DNA of 64,000 bases from Rhizobium sp. 16-488-2b (GTDB taxonomy: Bacteria > Pseudomonadota > Alphaproteobacteria > Rhizobiales > Rhizobiaceae). Where the stretch lies: NCBI RefSeq assembly GCF_017741815.1, contig NZ_JAGHMF010000034.1:186001-250000 (forward strand), in the 5' to 3' direction. Shown here in pieces: positions 16,610 to 26,376 of the stretch. Every line of letters starts with the position of its first letter. Position 1 is the stretch's first letter. The translations under genes and the position numbers were made by a program. Under the pieces are notes generated by a model. It was not told the origin of the DNA and made no database searches. It saw nothing but the letters and a program-made list of their open reading frames with translations.

Positions 16610-18193
16610 ATGGATAGCACGCATCTCTTTGAACTTGTGATCGCAATGTTCGTGGCGATCATCGCGCTTCACTATCTCGCCCATCGCCTAGGGCTGTCAC
16701 CGTCGGTCGCGCTTCTTGCTGGCGGTGCGCTTCTCGCCTTTCTTCCCGGCCTACCGGCGATCACGGTCGATCCGGAACTGGTGCTGGTCATATTTCTCCC
16801 ACCGTTGCTGCTCGATGGTGCCTGGTCCATCGCACTCGAACGGCTGCGTCGTCATATGCTCGGCATTGCCTCGCTCGCGATCGGTGCCGTGTTCTTCACC
16901 ACCGCTGTGATCGCCGTGGTCGTCCATCTGCTGATGCCGTCACTGCCATGGGCCGCGTGCGCGGCTTTGGGGGCGATCGTTTCGCCGCCTGATGCCGTAT
17001 CCGCACGCGCTGTTCTCGAGCGGGTGAGGCTGCCGCGTCGGCTGCAGATACTGCTTGAAGGCGAAAGTCTTCTCAACGATGCGAGCGGTCTGGTTCTCTT
17101 TCGGTTCGCCGTGGCAACGGTGGCGACCGGTGCCTTCAGCGCACTTGATGCTGTCGGTACATTCGCTCTGCTGGCGGTGGGCGGTGCTGCCGTCGGGATT
17201 GTCGTGGGAACCATCTGGGTCAAACTCATTCGTCGACTGCAAGATGACTATCTGATCATCGCCTCCACGGCATTGCTGTCCTGGGTTGCCTACCTTCTTG
17301 GAGAGCAGCTTCATGTATCCGGCGTCATTGCGACGGTCACGACGGGGCTGATCGCGTCCTGGCATCAGCACACGGTTCTTTCGGCTGCGACGCGGATGCG
17401 GGGAACGTCGTTCTGGACGGTCGTCATCTTCCTGATGGAAGCTGCGGTCTTCATCCTGATTGGCCTGTCGCTGAGGGACGTGATCGAGCGCGGTGGTGGC
17501 TTTGGCGCAGTGATCGAATCCATGGCGTTTCCGGCCGTCGTCGTTCTCGTTGCGCTGGTGCTGGCGCGATTCCTTTGGGTGTTTGGCGCCGATCTTGTTG
17601 TCCGTCTGTGCAATTCCGCTGGCTTTGCGAAGACCGTTCCGTTGGGCCTTGGAGGAGCGTCCGTGCTTGGTTGGGCGGGTGTTCGCGGTGTCGTCACGTT
17701 GGCGCTCGCGCTGAGTTTGCCGCAAGACTTTCCAGAGCGAGACTTCATTCTGATTACGGCTTTCGTTGTGATCGCCGGTACAGTGCTCATCCAGGGGACG
17801 ACGCTCGGCAGGGTGATCGCGTGGGCTGGGCTGGGAGAGGCCGAAACGGAGCGCGCTCCGATGACCATGAGCCAGGCGGAGGCTGCGATGGCGCAGGTGC
17901 AGTTCTCAACTGTGCAGGGTCTGGCGTACGATGAGGCCGGCACATTGATCCATCCGCAACTGCTGAAACGATACGAACACCGCGCGACCGCGATCGTCGA
18001 CTACGCGGCTCGTACGGAGGACTATGTGCCGATGCTGCAGGCGCATTTCGACGTTGTTCTCGAAGCCATTGCGGCTGGCCGCAAGGAACTCGTTCGCCTT
18101 CATCGCGCGGGTGAGATCGATGACGAGACCCTGCGTGAGCTCGAACGCGACCTCGATCTGGAGGAGCTAAGCTCGATCTCCGCAAAGGCTTGA
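16610..18193 (+). CDS. Na+/H+ antiporter, CPA1 family
   Basis: 527 residues from the ATG at 16610, preceded by GGGGAGG; an ATG at 16580 lacks one. About 12 hydrophobic segments fill residues 1-410, including the CPA1-type ALGAIVSPPDAVSARAVLER and LLEGESLLNDASGLVLFR motifs that carry the ion-binding acidic residues. The C-terminal 115 residues are hydrophilic and charged, with the helical look of the cytosolic tails of YjcE/NhaP-like exchangers. It should exchange Na+ (or K+) for protons across the inner membrane. It stands alone between the GntR gene and an alcohol dehydrogenase gene. Confidence 0.92.
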   Translation: MDSTHLFELVIAMFVAIIALHYLAHRLGLSPSVALLAGGALLAFLPGLPAITVDPELVLVIFLPPLLLDGAWSIALERLRRHMLGIASLAIGAVFFTTAVIAVVVHLLMPSLPWAACAALGAIVSPPDAVSARAVLERVRLPRRLQILLEGESLLNDASGLVLFRFAVATVATGAFSALDAVGTFALLAVGGAAVGIVVGTIWVKLIRRLQDDYLIIASTALLSWVAYLLGEQLHVSGVIATVTTGLIASWHQHTVLSAATRMRGTSFWTVVIFLMEAAVFILIGLSLRDVIERGGGFGAVIESMAFPAVVVLVALVLARFLWVFGADLVVRLCNSAGFAKTVPLGLGGASVLGWAGVRGVVTLALALSLPQDFPERDFILITAFVVIAGTVLIQGTTLGRVIAWAGLGEAETERAPMTMSQAEAAMAQVQFSTVQGLAYDEAGTLIHPQLLKRYEHRATAIVDYAARTEDYVPMLQAHFDVVLEAIAAGRKELVRLHRAGEIDDETLRELERDLDLEELSSISAKA

Positions 18194-18354
18194 AACAACG
18201 AGAAATCTCGAACTGAAAAGTCCGGCGGGTGTGTGCCGCCAGTGCGCAGGCAGGCTTTGTAAAGGCTTTAGATTATTATAGCGTGACAAAGCGATCATGC
18301 CGCCCGATGCCTTGAAAAATCGGGTGAGCAATATGAACTCCAAGGGAATTCATC

Positions 18355-19395
18355 ATGAAGGCCATGTATTACGAAGCGTTCGAACAGAAGCCCGAGATCC
18401 GGACGCTTCCCGATCCTGCGCCGACGTTCGGCGGCGTGGTGATCAGGGTAGGGGCGACCGGGCTGTGCCGCAGCGATTGGCATGGCTGGAAGGGGCATGA
18501 TCCGGATATCCAGCTGCCGCATGTGCCCGGCCATGAACTGGCCGGCGAAGTGGTAGCGACAGGCAAGGGCGTGATGCGCTTTAAGGTCGGGAATCGTGTC
18601 ACCGTGCCTTTCGTTTCGGGCTGCGGCCATTGCGCGGAATGCCATTCCGGCAACCAGCAGGTTTGCCCTAGCCAGTTCCAGCCCGGTTTCACTCATTGGG
18701 GTTCGTTCGCCGAATATGTGGCGATCGACTACGCCGATACCAATCTCGTTACCCTGCCGGAAGAAATCGATGACGCGACGGCCGCCAGCCTCGGCTGCCG
18801 GTTCGCTACGTCCTTCCGCGCCGTTGCCGATCAGGCTCGTACCGGCCCAGGCGACTGGGTGGCCGTGCACGGCTGCGGCGGTGTCGGCCTGTCGGCTATC
18901 ATGATTGCCACAGCGCTTGGTGCCAACGTCATCGGTATCGATTTGACAGAGGACAAGCTGGCGCTTGCTCGCCAATGCGGCGCCGTCGCGACCATCAACG
19001 CTGGCAGCGTGCCGGATGTGGTGGAAGCCGTGCGTGAGATCACCAAGGGCGGCGCGCATGTTTCGATCGACGCGCTTGGCCACCCGACGACCTGCTTCAA
19101 CTCGATCAAGAATCTTCGTCGCCGCGGCCGGCATGTGCAGGTCGGCCTCATGCTCGGAGAGCATGCGACGCCGCAGATTCCGATGGCGCAGGTGATCGGC
19201 CATGAGCTTGAGATCTATGGCAGCCACGGCATGCAGGCGTGGCGCTACGACGCCATGCTGACGATGATCACATCTGGCAAGATGAAGCCGCAGCAGCTTA
19301 TCTCCAAGAAGATAGGCCTTGCCGAAGCCATTCCCGAGCTGATGACCATGGACAAGGCTGAAACGCCCGGTATCGCGGTCATTACCAGCTTCTAG
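18355..19395 (+). CDS. Zinc-dependent alcohol dehydrogenase (MDR family)
   Basis: 346 residues of the medium-chain dehydrogenase/reductase family. Catalytic zinc ligands C38 (GLCRSDWHGW) and H60-E61 (GHE) are present, as are the four structural-zinc cysteines C90, C93, C96, C104. The NAD(P)-binding motif GCGGVGLSAI follows near residue 168. AAGGGA precedes the ATG. The likely reaction is oxidation of a secondary or primary alcohol, or reduction of the aldehyde; substrate unknown. The next gene on the same strand is a TetR regulator of an efflux pump, so a detoxification role is possible but unproven. Confidence 0.92.
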   Translation: MKAMYYEAFEQKPEIRTLPDPAPTFGGVVIRVGATGLCRSDWHGWKGHDPDIQLPHVPGHELAGEVVATGKGVMRFKVGNRVTVPFVSGCGHCAECHSGNQQVCPSQFQPGFTHWGSFAEYVAIDYADTNLVTLPEEIDDATAASLGCRFATSFRAVADQARTGPGDWVAVHGCGGVGLSAIMIATALGANVIGIDLTEDKLALARQCGAVATINAGSVPDVVEAVREITKGGAHVSIDALGHPTTCFNSIKNLRRRGRHVQVGLMLGEHATPQIPMAQVIGHELEIYGSHGMQAWRYDAMLTMITSGKMKPQQLISKKIGLAEAIPELMTMDKAETPGIAVITSF

Positions 19396-19506
19396 AACTG
19401 CTCTCGGCATTGCACTGTATCGAGCCGGCGAATTTGCAGTGCAGCAATTTTGCGCTTGCATTTAAAGACGACCGTTCGTAAATAAATCGCCGAACAGGAG
19501 CGTGCG

Positions 19507-20064
19507 ATGGGCCGTACGAGAAAAATCAGCGAAGATGACATCCTCGATGCTGCCGAGCGCGTCGTTGTGCGCCTGGGTGCCGCCGGCCTCTCGATCGATG
19601 CCGTCGCCCAGGAGGCTGGTGTCAGCAAAGCGAGGGTGGTCTACGACCACAAGTCCAAGAGCGGATTGCTGGAGGCGCTCGTCGACCGCAAATTCAAAGC
19701 TGATATCGCGCATGTCGAAGAATGCGTGCAGGCAGCCAAGGATACGCCGCATCCGGAGCTTTTCGGCCGCATCGCTTCAGCCGAGAGCACAATTGATGAC
19801 ACCGATCGCGCCGTTGCGATGGCGGTGAGTGCTTCGATGGCAAGCGGTGACAAGCTTCAGGAGACCATGCGGGAGTGGTGCGATCTCGATCTGAGAAAGA
19901 TGGCGGAGGGCGCGCGGCCGAAGGCAGCGCTCATGGCCTACCTGGCGCTCACAGGCTTCTTCTGCACGGAGCTTTTTACATTTCATACGTGGCCGGAGGT
20001 GGAGCGGCGTGAGATTCTCGACGGCATACGGTCAATCTATCTCTCTTACGCCGACAAGACATGA
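19507..20064 (+). CDS. TetR/AcrR-family regulator, probable repressor of the RND pump
   Basis: 185 residues with an N-terminal TetR helix-turn-helix (ISEDDILDAAERVVVRLG, then IDAVAQEAGVSKARVVYDH) and a helical ligand-binding part. GAACAGGAG precedes the ATG. The promoter region has a GTTCG / CGAAC inverted pair (about 19472-19493) that could be its operator. It is followed after 42 bp by the membrane-fusion gene of an RND pump on the same strand, so the three genes probably form one repressor-pump operon. Confidence 0.88.
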   Translation: MGRTRKISEDDILDAAERVVVRLGAAGLSIDAVAQEAGVSKARVVYDHKSKSGLLEALVDRKFKADIAHVEECVQAAKDTPHPELFGRIASAESTIDDTDRAVAMAVSASMASGDKLQETMREWCDLDLRKMAEGARPKAALMAYLALTGFFCTELFTFHTWPEVERREILDGIRSIYLSYADKT

Positions 20065-20082
20065 CGCACCCTAAGGGGTGCG
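20065..20082 (+). other. Short hairpin after tetR stop
   Basis: CGCACCC-TAAG-GGGTGCG, a perfect 7-bp stem with a 4-nt loop, directly after the TetR stop codon and without a U-tract. It may separate repressor and pump expression or protect mRNA ends. Confidence 0.45.
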
Positions 20083-20106
20083 GTGCAATTCAAGAAGGAA
20101 TACGGA

Positions 20107-21297
20107 ATGCAGCGTAGTAGAACGGCGCGCCTGAAGCTGTGCCTGATTGCCACCACTTTTCTGATTGCCGCATCTGGAGCCGCGTCGGCTCAAGAGGGAG
20201 CCGCGATGCCACCGCCAGCGGTCGGCGTTGTCGAACTCAAGGGCAGGGATGTACCTGTTGTCAACGAGCTTCCTGGCCGCATCGCCGCGACCCGTATCTC
20301 GGAGGTGAGGGCGCGGGTCTCCGGCATTCTGCAGGAGCGTGTCTTCGAGCAGGGCGCAACGGTGAAGAAGGACGATGTTCTCTATCGCATCGATCCACGC
20401 CTGTTCAAGGTTCGCGTCGCGAGCGCGGAAGCGGCCCTTCAGCGCGCCAAGTCGATCGAAGACAATGCGCGACTGCAGCTTGAGCGCCAGAAGAGCCTTC
20501 GTGACCGCAATATCGCATCAGGTATCGATTACGACACCGCGGCCGTTAATCTCGCTCAGGCAAGCGCCGATGTCGCTTCCGCCGAGGCAGGTCTCGACGA
20601 GGCAAAGATCAATCTCGAATACACCGAGGTTCGGGCGCCCATCTCCGGCGTGATCGGTGCCGCTCTGGTGACAGAAGGCGCGCTGGTGACAGCCGATGGA
20701 ACGTCGAACCTGGCGCTGATCCAGCAGGTCGATCCTGTTTACGCCGATTTCACGCAATCGGCGCAGGAACTGCTGAACCTGAAGAAGGCCGTGGCTGCCG
20801 GCACACTGGCGAGCACGGCGCCAGGCGAGGCGCGTGTCGAACTGGTCTTCGACGATGGCTCGCTCTACGCCGAGCCCGGCAAGCTTCTATTCGCGAACGC
20901 CAATGTCGATTCCAACACCGGACAGGTGACGCTGAGGGCGGAATTCCCGAACAAGGCGAGCGACCTGCTGCCCGGCATGTATGTCCGCGTGCGGATCGAG
21001 CAGGCCGTCAAGCACAATGCCGTCACCGTTCCCCAGCGCGCGGTCATCCGCAACGATACCGGCCAGGCGCAGGTCTATGTGCTCGGGGCCGACAATGTCG
21101 CGGAACCTCGCAAGATCACGCTCGGCCAGGCGCAGGGCTCCGAATGGCTCGTCGAGAGTGGCTTGAAGCAGGGCGAAACCGTGATCGTCGATGGCGTCCA
21201 GAAGGTTCAGCCGGGTGGGAAGGTGGCGCCTGAGGCCTGGAAACCCGCCGATCCAGCGACGAGTTCGTCTCAGCAGCCCGCGAAGGCACCGGAGTAA
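20107..21297 (+). CDS. RND efflux periplasmic adaptor (membrane fusion protein, AcrA-like)
   Basis: 396 residues from the ATG at 20107, which has AAGGAA at normal spacing; an ATG at 20083 lies earlier without one. The N-terminus is a signal peptide ending near AASGAASAQ, with no lipobox cysteine. Then follow a barrel-sandwich/lipoyl half (GRIAATRISEVRARVSGILQ), a coiled-coil hairpin (about 100-170, Ala- and Gln-rich), the second lipoyl half (YTEVRAPISGVIG) and beta-barrel domains. It links the inner-membrane RND pump to an outer-membrane channel. No TolC-like gene is nearby, so a shared channel is likely. The RND gene starts 6 bp after its stop. Confidence 0.94.
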   Translation: MQRSRTARLKLCLIATTFLIAASGAASAQEGAAMPPPAVGVVELKGRDVPVVNELPGRIAATRISEVRARVSGILQERVFEQGATVKKDDVLYRIDPRLFKVRVASAEAALQRAKSIEDNARLQLERQKSLRDRNIASGIDYDTAAVNLAQASADVASAEAGLDEAKINLEYTEVRAPISGVIGAALVTEGALVTADGTSNLALIQQVDPVYADFTQSAQELLNLKKAVAAGTLASTAPGEARVELVFDDGSLYAEPGKLLFANANVDSNTGQVTLRAEFPNKASDLLPGMYVRVRIEQAVKHNAVTVPQRAVIRNDTGQAQVYVLGADNVAEPRKITLGQAQGSEWLVESGLKQGETVIVDGVQKVQPGGKVAPEAWKPADPATSSSQQPAKAPE

Positions 21298-21303
21298 TCG
21301 ATC

Positions 21304-24300
21304 ATGGCACAACTTTTCATTCGCAGGCCGATTCTGGCCTGGGTCTTCGCGTTGTTCATTTCCATCGCCGGGATCATCGCCATCCCGTTCCTGCCGATTG
21401 CGCAGTATCCCAAGGTCGCGCCGCCGCAGCTGACGATCTCCACGGCGTATCCTGGCGCATCGCCGCAGGAAATCTATCAGGGCGTGACGCGCCAGATCGA
21501 AGATGAGCTGAACGGCGTTGCCGGCCTGATGTATTTTGAATCGACCTCGGACAATTCCGGCTCGGTCAGCATCAACGCTACTTTCCGGGCGGGAACCAAC
21601 ATCGATCAGGCATCGGTCGATGTCCAGAATGCGATCCGCCGCGTCGAGGCGAGACTGCCCGCCACCGTGCGTACGCAGGGCGTGACCGTCGAAGAGGCAA
21701 GTTCCGGGTTCTTGATGATCGTCTCGATGACGTCGACCGACGGCAGTCGGGACGAGGTCGAGCTCGGCGATTATATCAATCGCAGCGTCATCGGTGAAAT
21801 CCGACGCATCGATGGTGTCGGTCGTGCCCAGCTCTTCGCCGCACAGCGCGCTCTGCGTGTCTGGATCGATCCCGACAAGATGGTCGGCCTCAACATCAAC
21901 ACTGACGATATCAACGCGGCGATTACTGCGCAGAACGCACAGGTGGCGGCGGGACAGATCGGAGCAAGTCCGAACCCCATCACCCAGGATCTGACGGCTA
22001 CCGTTCTCGTCCAGGGTCAGCTGGGTACGCCGGAACAGTTCGGCGAGATCATCCTGCGCGCCAATCCCGACGGCTCCACGGTTCGGCTAAAGGATGTCGC
22101 CCGTATCGAGCAAGGCGCGGAATCCTACAATTTCACCAGTCGCCTCAATGGTCAGCCGTCAGCGGCGCTGGGCATTCAGCTGTCATCGACCGGCAATGCC
22201 GTTGCGGTTTCCGCGGCAATCAAGGCCAAAATGGACCAGCTGAGCCGCTTCTTCCCGAAGGGCGTCGAGTACAGCGTTCCCTACGATACCAGCCCGTTCG
22301 TCTCTGCTTCGATCGAGAAGGTGATCCACACCCTGCTCGAAGCGATCGTCCTCGTCTTTATCGTGATGTTCGTGTTCCTGCAGAACTTCCGCTACACCGT
22401 CATTCCGACGCTCGTGGTACCGGTGGCGCTGCTTGGCACCTGTGCCGTGATGTATGCGACGGGATTTTCGATCAACGTCTTGACCATGTTCGCGATGGTT
22501 CTTGCGATCGGCATTCTTGTCGATGACGCAATCGTCGTCGTCGAAAACGTAGAACGCATCATGGCCGAGGAAGGGCTGTCGCCCAAGGCGGCAACGCGCA
22601 AGGCGATGGGGCAGATTACCGGCGCCATCCTTGGGATCACGCTTGTTCTATCGTCAGTCTTCATTCCGATGGCCTTCTTCCCGGGATCGACGGGTATCAT
22701 CTACCGTCAGTTCTCGCTGACGATGGTCGTATCTATCCTGTTCTCGGCCTTTCTGGCATTGTCGCTCACGCCTGCACTTTGCGCGACCTTCCTGAAGCCG
22801 ATCAAGGGCGGTCATCATCAAAAGGGCGGCCCGGGCGGTTGGTTCAACCGCAAGTTCGAGCAGCTGACCAACGGATATGCCGCATCCGTCACCGGAATGG
22901 CGCGTCGCGCCGGCCGCATGATGGTCGTCTATCTCGCGCTCGCCGTCGGTCTCGGTTACCTGTTCGTCAACCTGCCGACATCCTTCGTTCCCGACGAGGA
23001 CCAGGGGTTCCTGATCGTCGATATTCAGGGCCCGCCGGAAGCAAGCGCGAACCGCACGATCGAGTCCATCCGCAAGATCGAAACGATCTTCAAGGCGGAG
23101 CCGGCCGTTGCCAATATCGTTGCCATTCAGGGCTTCAGCTTCTCGGGTAATGGCGCCAATGCGGGTCTTGCATTCGTCACGCTTAAAGACTGGTCTGAGC
23201 GCGGCGAGGGCAACTCGGTGCAGGACATCGCCAACCGCGCCAACATGCAACTCTTCGCACTGAAGGATGCGACCTCCTTTGCTCTGTCGCCGCCACCAAT
23301 CGAGGGCTTCGGCACAACCGGCGGCTTCTCCTTCCGTCTTCAGGATCGTGCGGGCCTCGGACAAGCGGCGCTCGCACAGGCGACGGCCGAACTGATGGCG
23401 AAGGCCGCGCAAAGCCAGGTCGTGACCGGCGTGCGCATGGAAGGACTGCCGGATGCCGCACAGGTTCTCTTCGTCATCGACCGCGAGAAGGCCAACACCT
23501 TCGGCGTGACGTTCGCGGACATCAACAACGCGATCACGGCCAATCTTGGGTCTTCCTACATCAATGACTATCCGAACAGGGGACGAATGCAGCGCGTGAT
23601 CGTGCAGGCGCAGGATCGCAGCCGCCTGCAGATCGAGGATGTGCTGAAGATCAATGTCCGCAATGCCAGCGGCGGCATGGTTCCGCTGTCGTCCTTCGCG
23701 ATCGCGCAGTGGCAGAAAGGCCCGCCACAGATCGTCGGCTACAACGGCTATCCGACCGTGCGCATCTCGGGTGCGCCGGCGCCGGGGCAATCGACCGGTG
23801 CGGCCATTGCTGAAATGGAACGTCTGGCGTCGGAATTGCCTGAAGGCTTCGGCTTTGAATGGTCCGGCCAGTCGCTGGAGGAAATCACATCGGGCAGCCA
23901 GGCGCCGTTCCTGTTCGGCCTCAGCATCCTCTTCGTGTTCCTGCTCCTCGCGGGCCTCTATGAGAGCTGGTCCATTCCGATCTCGGTCATCTTGGTCGTG
24001 CCGCTAGGCGTGATCGGCTCGGTACTGGCGGTCATGCTGCGCGACATGCCGAACGACCTCTACTTCAAGGTCGGATTGATCGCGATCATCGGTCTGTCGG
24101 CGAAGAACGCCATTCTGATCGTGGAGTTCGCGAAAGACTACTATGCCGAAGGCAGATCGCTGCTGGATTCGGCCGTTGGCGCCGCCAAGCTGCGCTTCCG
24201 ACCGATCGTGATGACGTCGCTTGCCTTCACGCTCGGCGTCGTCCCCTTGGCGATTGCCACCGGGCCAAGTGCCGCCAGCCAGAACGCCATCGGAACGGGC

Positions 24301-24432
24301 GTGCTCGGCGGCATGATCTCAGCGACCGTACTCGCGATCTTCTTCGTGCCCGCCTTCTTTGTCTTCGTCTTGAAAGTGATGCGGACGAAAAGGCCTGTCG
24401 AGGATGAGGACGTCGAAGAGACGCGTGGCTGA
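21304..24432 (+). CDS. RND efflux pump, AcrB-like (HAE1 family)
   Basis: 1042 residues, the normal length for the hydrophobe/amphiphile efflux family. It starts MAQLFIRRPILAWVFALFIS with the first membrane helix. The proton-relay aspartates D407-D408 sit in GILVDDAIVVVENVERIM, at the same numbers as in AcrB, and the second membrane half carries GLSAKNAILIVEFAKD with the relay lysine. Two large periplasmic loops are present. It should export multiple hydrophobic compounds in exchange for protons, together with the adaptor encoded just upstream. The TetR gene two places upstream is the likely regulator. Confidence 0.95.
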   Translation: MAQLFIRRPILAWVFALFISIAGIIAIPFLPIAQYPKVAPPQLTISTAYPGASPQEIYQGVTRQIEDELNGVAGLMYFESTSDNSGSVSINATFRAGTNIDQASVDVQNAIRRVEARLPATVRTQGVTVEEASSGFLMIVSMTSTDGSRDEVELGDYINRSVIGEIRRIDGVGRAQLFAAQRALRVWIDPDKMVGLNINTDDINAAITAQNAQVAAGQIGASPNPITQDLTATVLVQGQLGTPEQFGEIILRANPDGSTVRLKDVARIEQGAESYNFTSRLNGQPSAALGIQLSSTGNAVAVSAAIKAKMDQLSRFFPKGVEYSVPYDTSPFVSASIEKVIHTLLEAIVLVFIVMFVFLQNFRYTVIPTLVVPVALLGTCAVMYATGFSINVLTMFAMVLAIGILVDDAIVVVENVERIMAEEGLSPKAATRKAMGQITGAILGITLVLSSVFIPMAFFPGSTGIIYRQFSLTMVVSILFSAFLALSLTPALCATFLKPIKGGHHQKGGPGGWFNRKFEQLTNGYAASVTGMARRAGRMMVVYLALAVGLGYLFVNLPTSFVPDEDQGFLIVDIQGPPEASANRTIESIRKIETIFKAEPAVANIVAIQGFSFSGNGANAGLAFVTLKDWSERGEGNSVQDIANRANMQLFALKDATSFALSPPPIEGFGTTGGFSFRLQDRAGLGQAALAQATAELMAKAAQSQVVTGVRMEGLPDAAQVLFVIDREKANTFGVTFADINNAITANLGSSYINDYPNRGRMQRVIVQAQDRSRLQIEDVLKINVRNASGGMVPLSSFAIAQWQKGPPQIVGYNGYPTVRISGAPAPGQSTGAAIAEMERLASELPEGFGFEWSGQSLEEITSGSQAPFLFGLSILFVFLLLAGLYESWSIPISVILVVPLGVIGSVLAVMLRDMPNDLYFKVGLIAIIGLSAKNAILIVEFAKDYYAEGRSLLDSAVGAAKLRFRPIVMTSLAFTLGVVPLAIATGPSAASQNAIGTGVLGGMISATVLAIFFVPAFFVFVLKVMRTKRPVEDEDVEETRG

Positions 24433-24445
24433 TGCTCCACGCCAA

Positions 24446-24473
24446 GTGCGCGCGGCACGAAGGTCGCGCGCAC
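24446..24473. terminator. Hairpin between convergent RND and MFS genes
   Basis: GTGCGCGCG (24446-24454) and CGCGCGCAC (24465-24473) form a perfect 9-bp stem with a 10-nt loop between two convergent stop codons. No U-tract follows. Confidence 0.6.
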
Positions 24474-24504
24474 AGATATCCCTGCAGCCAGACGGGGCTG
24501 AGAA

Positions 24505-25716
24505 CTATCCGCTATGTCCGTGCGAGACTTGGATATGCCGGCGCTGCACCACCCACATAAGGAAGGCGAAGCAGATCAGGGCCATTGCGCCTGACATGAT
24601 GGCCGTCCAGCCGCCAAGCTCCCAGAGAAAGCCCGCCAGCAGGGAGCCGAGCGCGCCGCCGAAGAAATTACAAGAAACGAAAGCGGTGTTGAGGCGGCTG
24701 CGGGCTTCAGGCTCCACCGAGAAAATGCGGGTCTGATTGAGCACATTGTTGCCCTGGATCGCGACGTCGAAAAGCAGCACCGCGACGGCGACAGCCACAA
24801 TGCTGGCAGTCCCGGCGGCGCTAATCCCAAGCGAAACAAACGCCAACACAAGCGCAGCCCCTGTGCCAGCTGCGGAGTATCCATTATCGTGCAGCCAGCC
24901 GACACGTCGTGCGGCAAGCGAACCGGCCAGGCCGACAATACCCATGAGGCCGATCTGGCTGAGCGAGTACGAGAACGGCGGCGCGCTCAGCAGGAAAGTG
25001 AGGCCTGTCCAGAACATGGTAAAGGTGCAAAAGCCAATGGTGCCGATGGCCAACGTCACCTGCACGGATCTATGCTTGCGGACGACGGTGGGTACCGAGG
25101 CAAGCAGCCGCCCATAGGCGATACGTGGCCTTTGGTTCTCAGCCGGTAGCACGCGCGTCAGCAGAACCGAGAAAGATGCAGTTGTCGCGGCGGCGAGAAA
25201 ATAGACGGCACGCCAGCCGAAGGCGTCCGCGATGACGCCGCTGATCGTGCGTGACAGCAGGATGCCGATGAGGATACCGCCGACGATCGTTCCGACCGTT
25301 CGCCCACGCTCCTCGGCGCTGGAAAGGTCGCTTGCGAGCGGAATGAGCAACTGGCCGGCTACCGTCGTCAGGCCGACAGCGGTGAGAGATGCCAGAAGCA
25401 TCACATAAGAGGCTGCCAGCGCCGTAGCGAGCAAAGCCAGGGCGGAGAGAAACATCACGAGCGGGATCAGCCGGCGCCGGATTACCACGTCACCGAGTGG
25501 CACGATCATAACGATACCCAGCGCATATCCGATCTGCGTGGTCGTCACCAGGGCGCCTGCCGAGCCGATCGGCACATCGAGGGATTTCGCGATCGTGGCA
25601 AGCAGAGGCTGTGCCCAATAGAGGTTGCCGACTGCGGCGCCGCCGACGATCGCAAATAGCCAGGTCATCCCGCCCGAAATGCTTTTCGGTGCTGATGGAA
25701 GTTCGGTTGTCGACAT
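24505..25716 (-). CDS. MFS transporter
   Basis: 403 residues with about 12 hydrophobic segments, typical of the major facilitator superfamily. The N-terminus WLFAIVGGAAVGNLYWAQPLLATIA and the loop GDVVIRRRLIPLV resemble the drug/sugar efflux type (DHA1, AraJ/YdhP-like). AGGAA precedes the ATG. It lies downstream of a GNAT acetyltransferase on the same strand after 48 bp, so the two may be co-transcribed. The substrate is unknown. Confidence 0.9.
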   Translation of the reverse strand: MSTTELPSAPKSISGGMTWLFAIVGGAAVGNLYWAQPLLATIAKSLDVPIGSAGALVTTTQIGYALGIVMIVPLGDVVIRRRLIPLVMFLSALALLATALAASYVMLLASLTAVGLTTVAGQLLIPLASDLSSAEERGRTVGTIVGGILIGILLSRTISGVIADAFGWRAVYFLAAATTASFSVLLTRVLPAENQRPRIAYGRLLASVPTVVRKHRSVQVTLAIGTIGFCTFTMFWTGLTFLLSAPPFSYSLSQIGLMGIVGLAGSLAARRVGWLHDNGYSAAGTGAALVLAFVSLGISAAGTASIVAVAVAVLLFDVAIQGNNVLNQTRIFSVEPEARSRLNTAFVSCNFFGGALGSLLAGFLWELGGWTAIMSGAMALICFAFLMWVVQRRHIQVSHGHSG

Positions 25717-25764
25717 GTCATTTCCTGGAGAGCAGTTTGAAGGGAGACGTGATAAAGCGCTCGG

Positions 25765-26271
25765 CTAGTCTTTTAGCTCGCGGGTCATTTCGATCATAGT
25801 CGCTCGGAAGCCGAGAGCTGCGAACAATTGTTGTGCCGTCTTGTTCTGGTGAGCCGTGGACAGGACAACGCGTTCTGCGCCACGTGCCGTGATTTCGGAC
25901 AAGATGGCCTGGAGAAGTGAACGTCCAATGCCTTCGCGTCGACGAGACGCATCAACGAACAGATCGTGCACGACGCCTGCAGGACCACGCAAAGCCATAT
26001 AATCATGACCTTCGATTTCCCCGTAGACGTAGCCCAGCAATATGCCGCCTTGTTCTGCAACGAGGATGATTGCGTTCGGGTCGTCGATCTTCCTCCCCAG
26101 GAAACGGGCATAGCCTGACGGTGTGGCTCTTGTTGTTTCAATGAAGCGTTGAGGATCGAGCTTGTGATGAAGTGCCACGAGAAGCGTGCCAAACGCGCCC
26201 ATGACCTGAGCGTCCAGCGGCAAGGCGTTGCGAATAATGAGCTCGGATGAGGCTGAGGCGGTTCTCTTCAT
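25765..26271 (-). CDS. GNAT-family N-acetyltransferase
   Basis: 168 residues of the GNAT fold. The acetyl-CoA-binding motif A is DASRRREGIGRSLLQAIL, containing R-x-x-G-x-G. The following AERVVLSTAHQNKTAQQLFAALGF is the usual motif B region. AGGGA lies just before the ATG. Acceptor substrate unknown. It precedes the MFS gene on the same strand, a common pairing for small-molecule modification and export. Confidence 0.88.
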   Translation of the reverse strand: MKRTASASSELIIRNALPLDAQVMGAFGTLLVALHHKLDPQRFIETTRATPSGYARFLGRKIDDPNAIILVAEQGGILLGYVYGEIEGHDYMALRGPAGVVHDLFVDASRRREGIGRSLLQAILSEITARGAERVVLSTAHQNKTAQQLFAALGFRATMIEMTRELKD

Positions 26272-26376
26272 TGGTCCCTGAAGCCCGTACGATGGTCGGC
26301 GGGGTCGTTGGTGACGATCTATTCTATATCGTTCGATAACGTCCGCCAGCCGATCTCTGTCTGTTATTTCATGACA

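Noticed and set aside
18295..19461. 388-codon minus-strand ORF opposite the alcohol dehydrogenase
   Set aside because: The plus-strand gene carries all zinc ligands and a nucleotide-binding motif; the minus frame has none.
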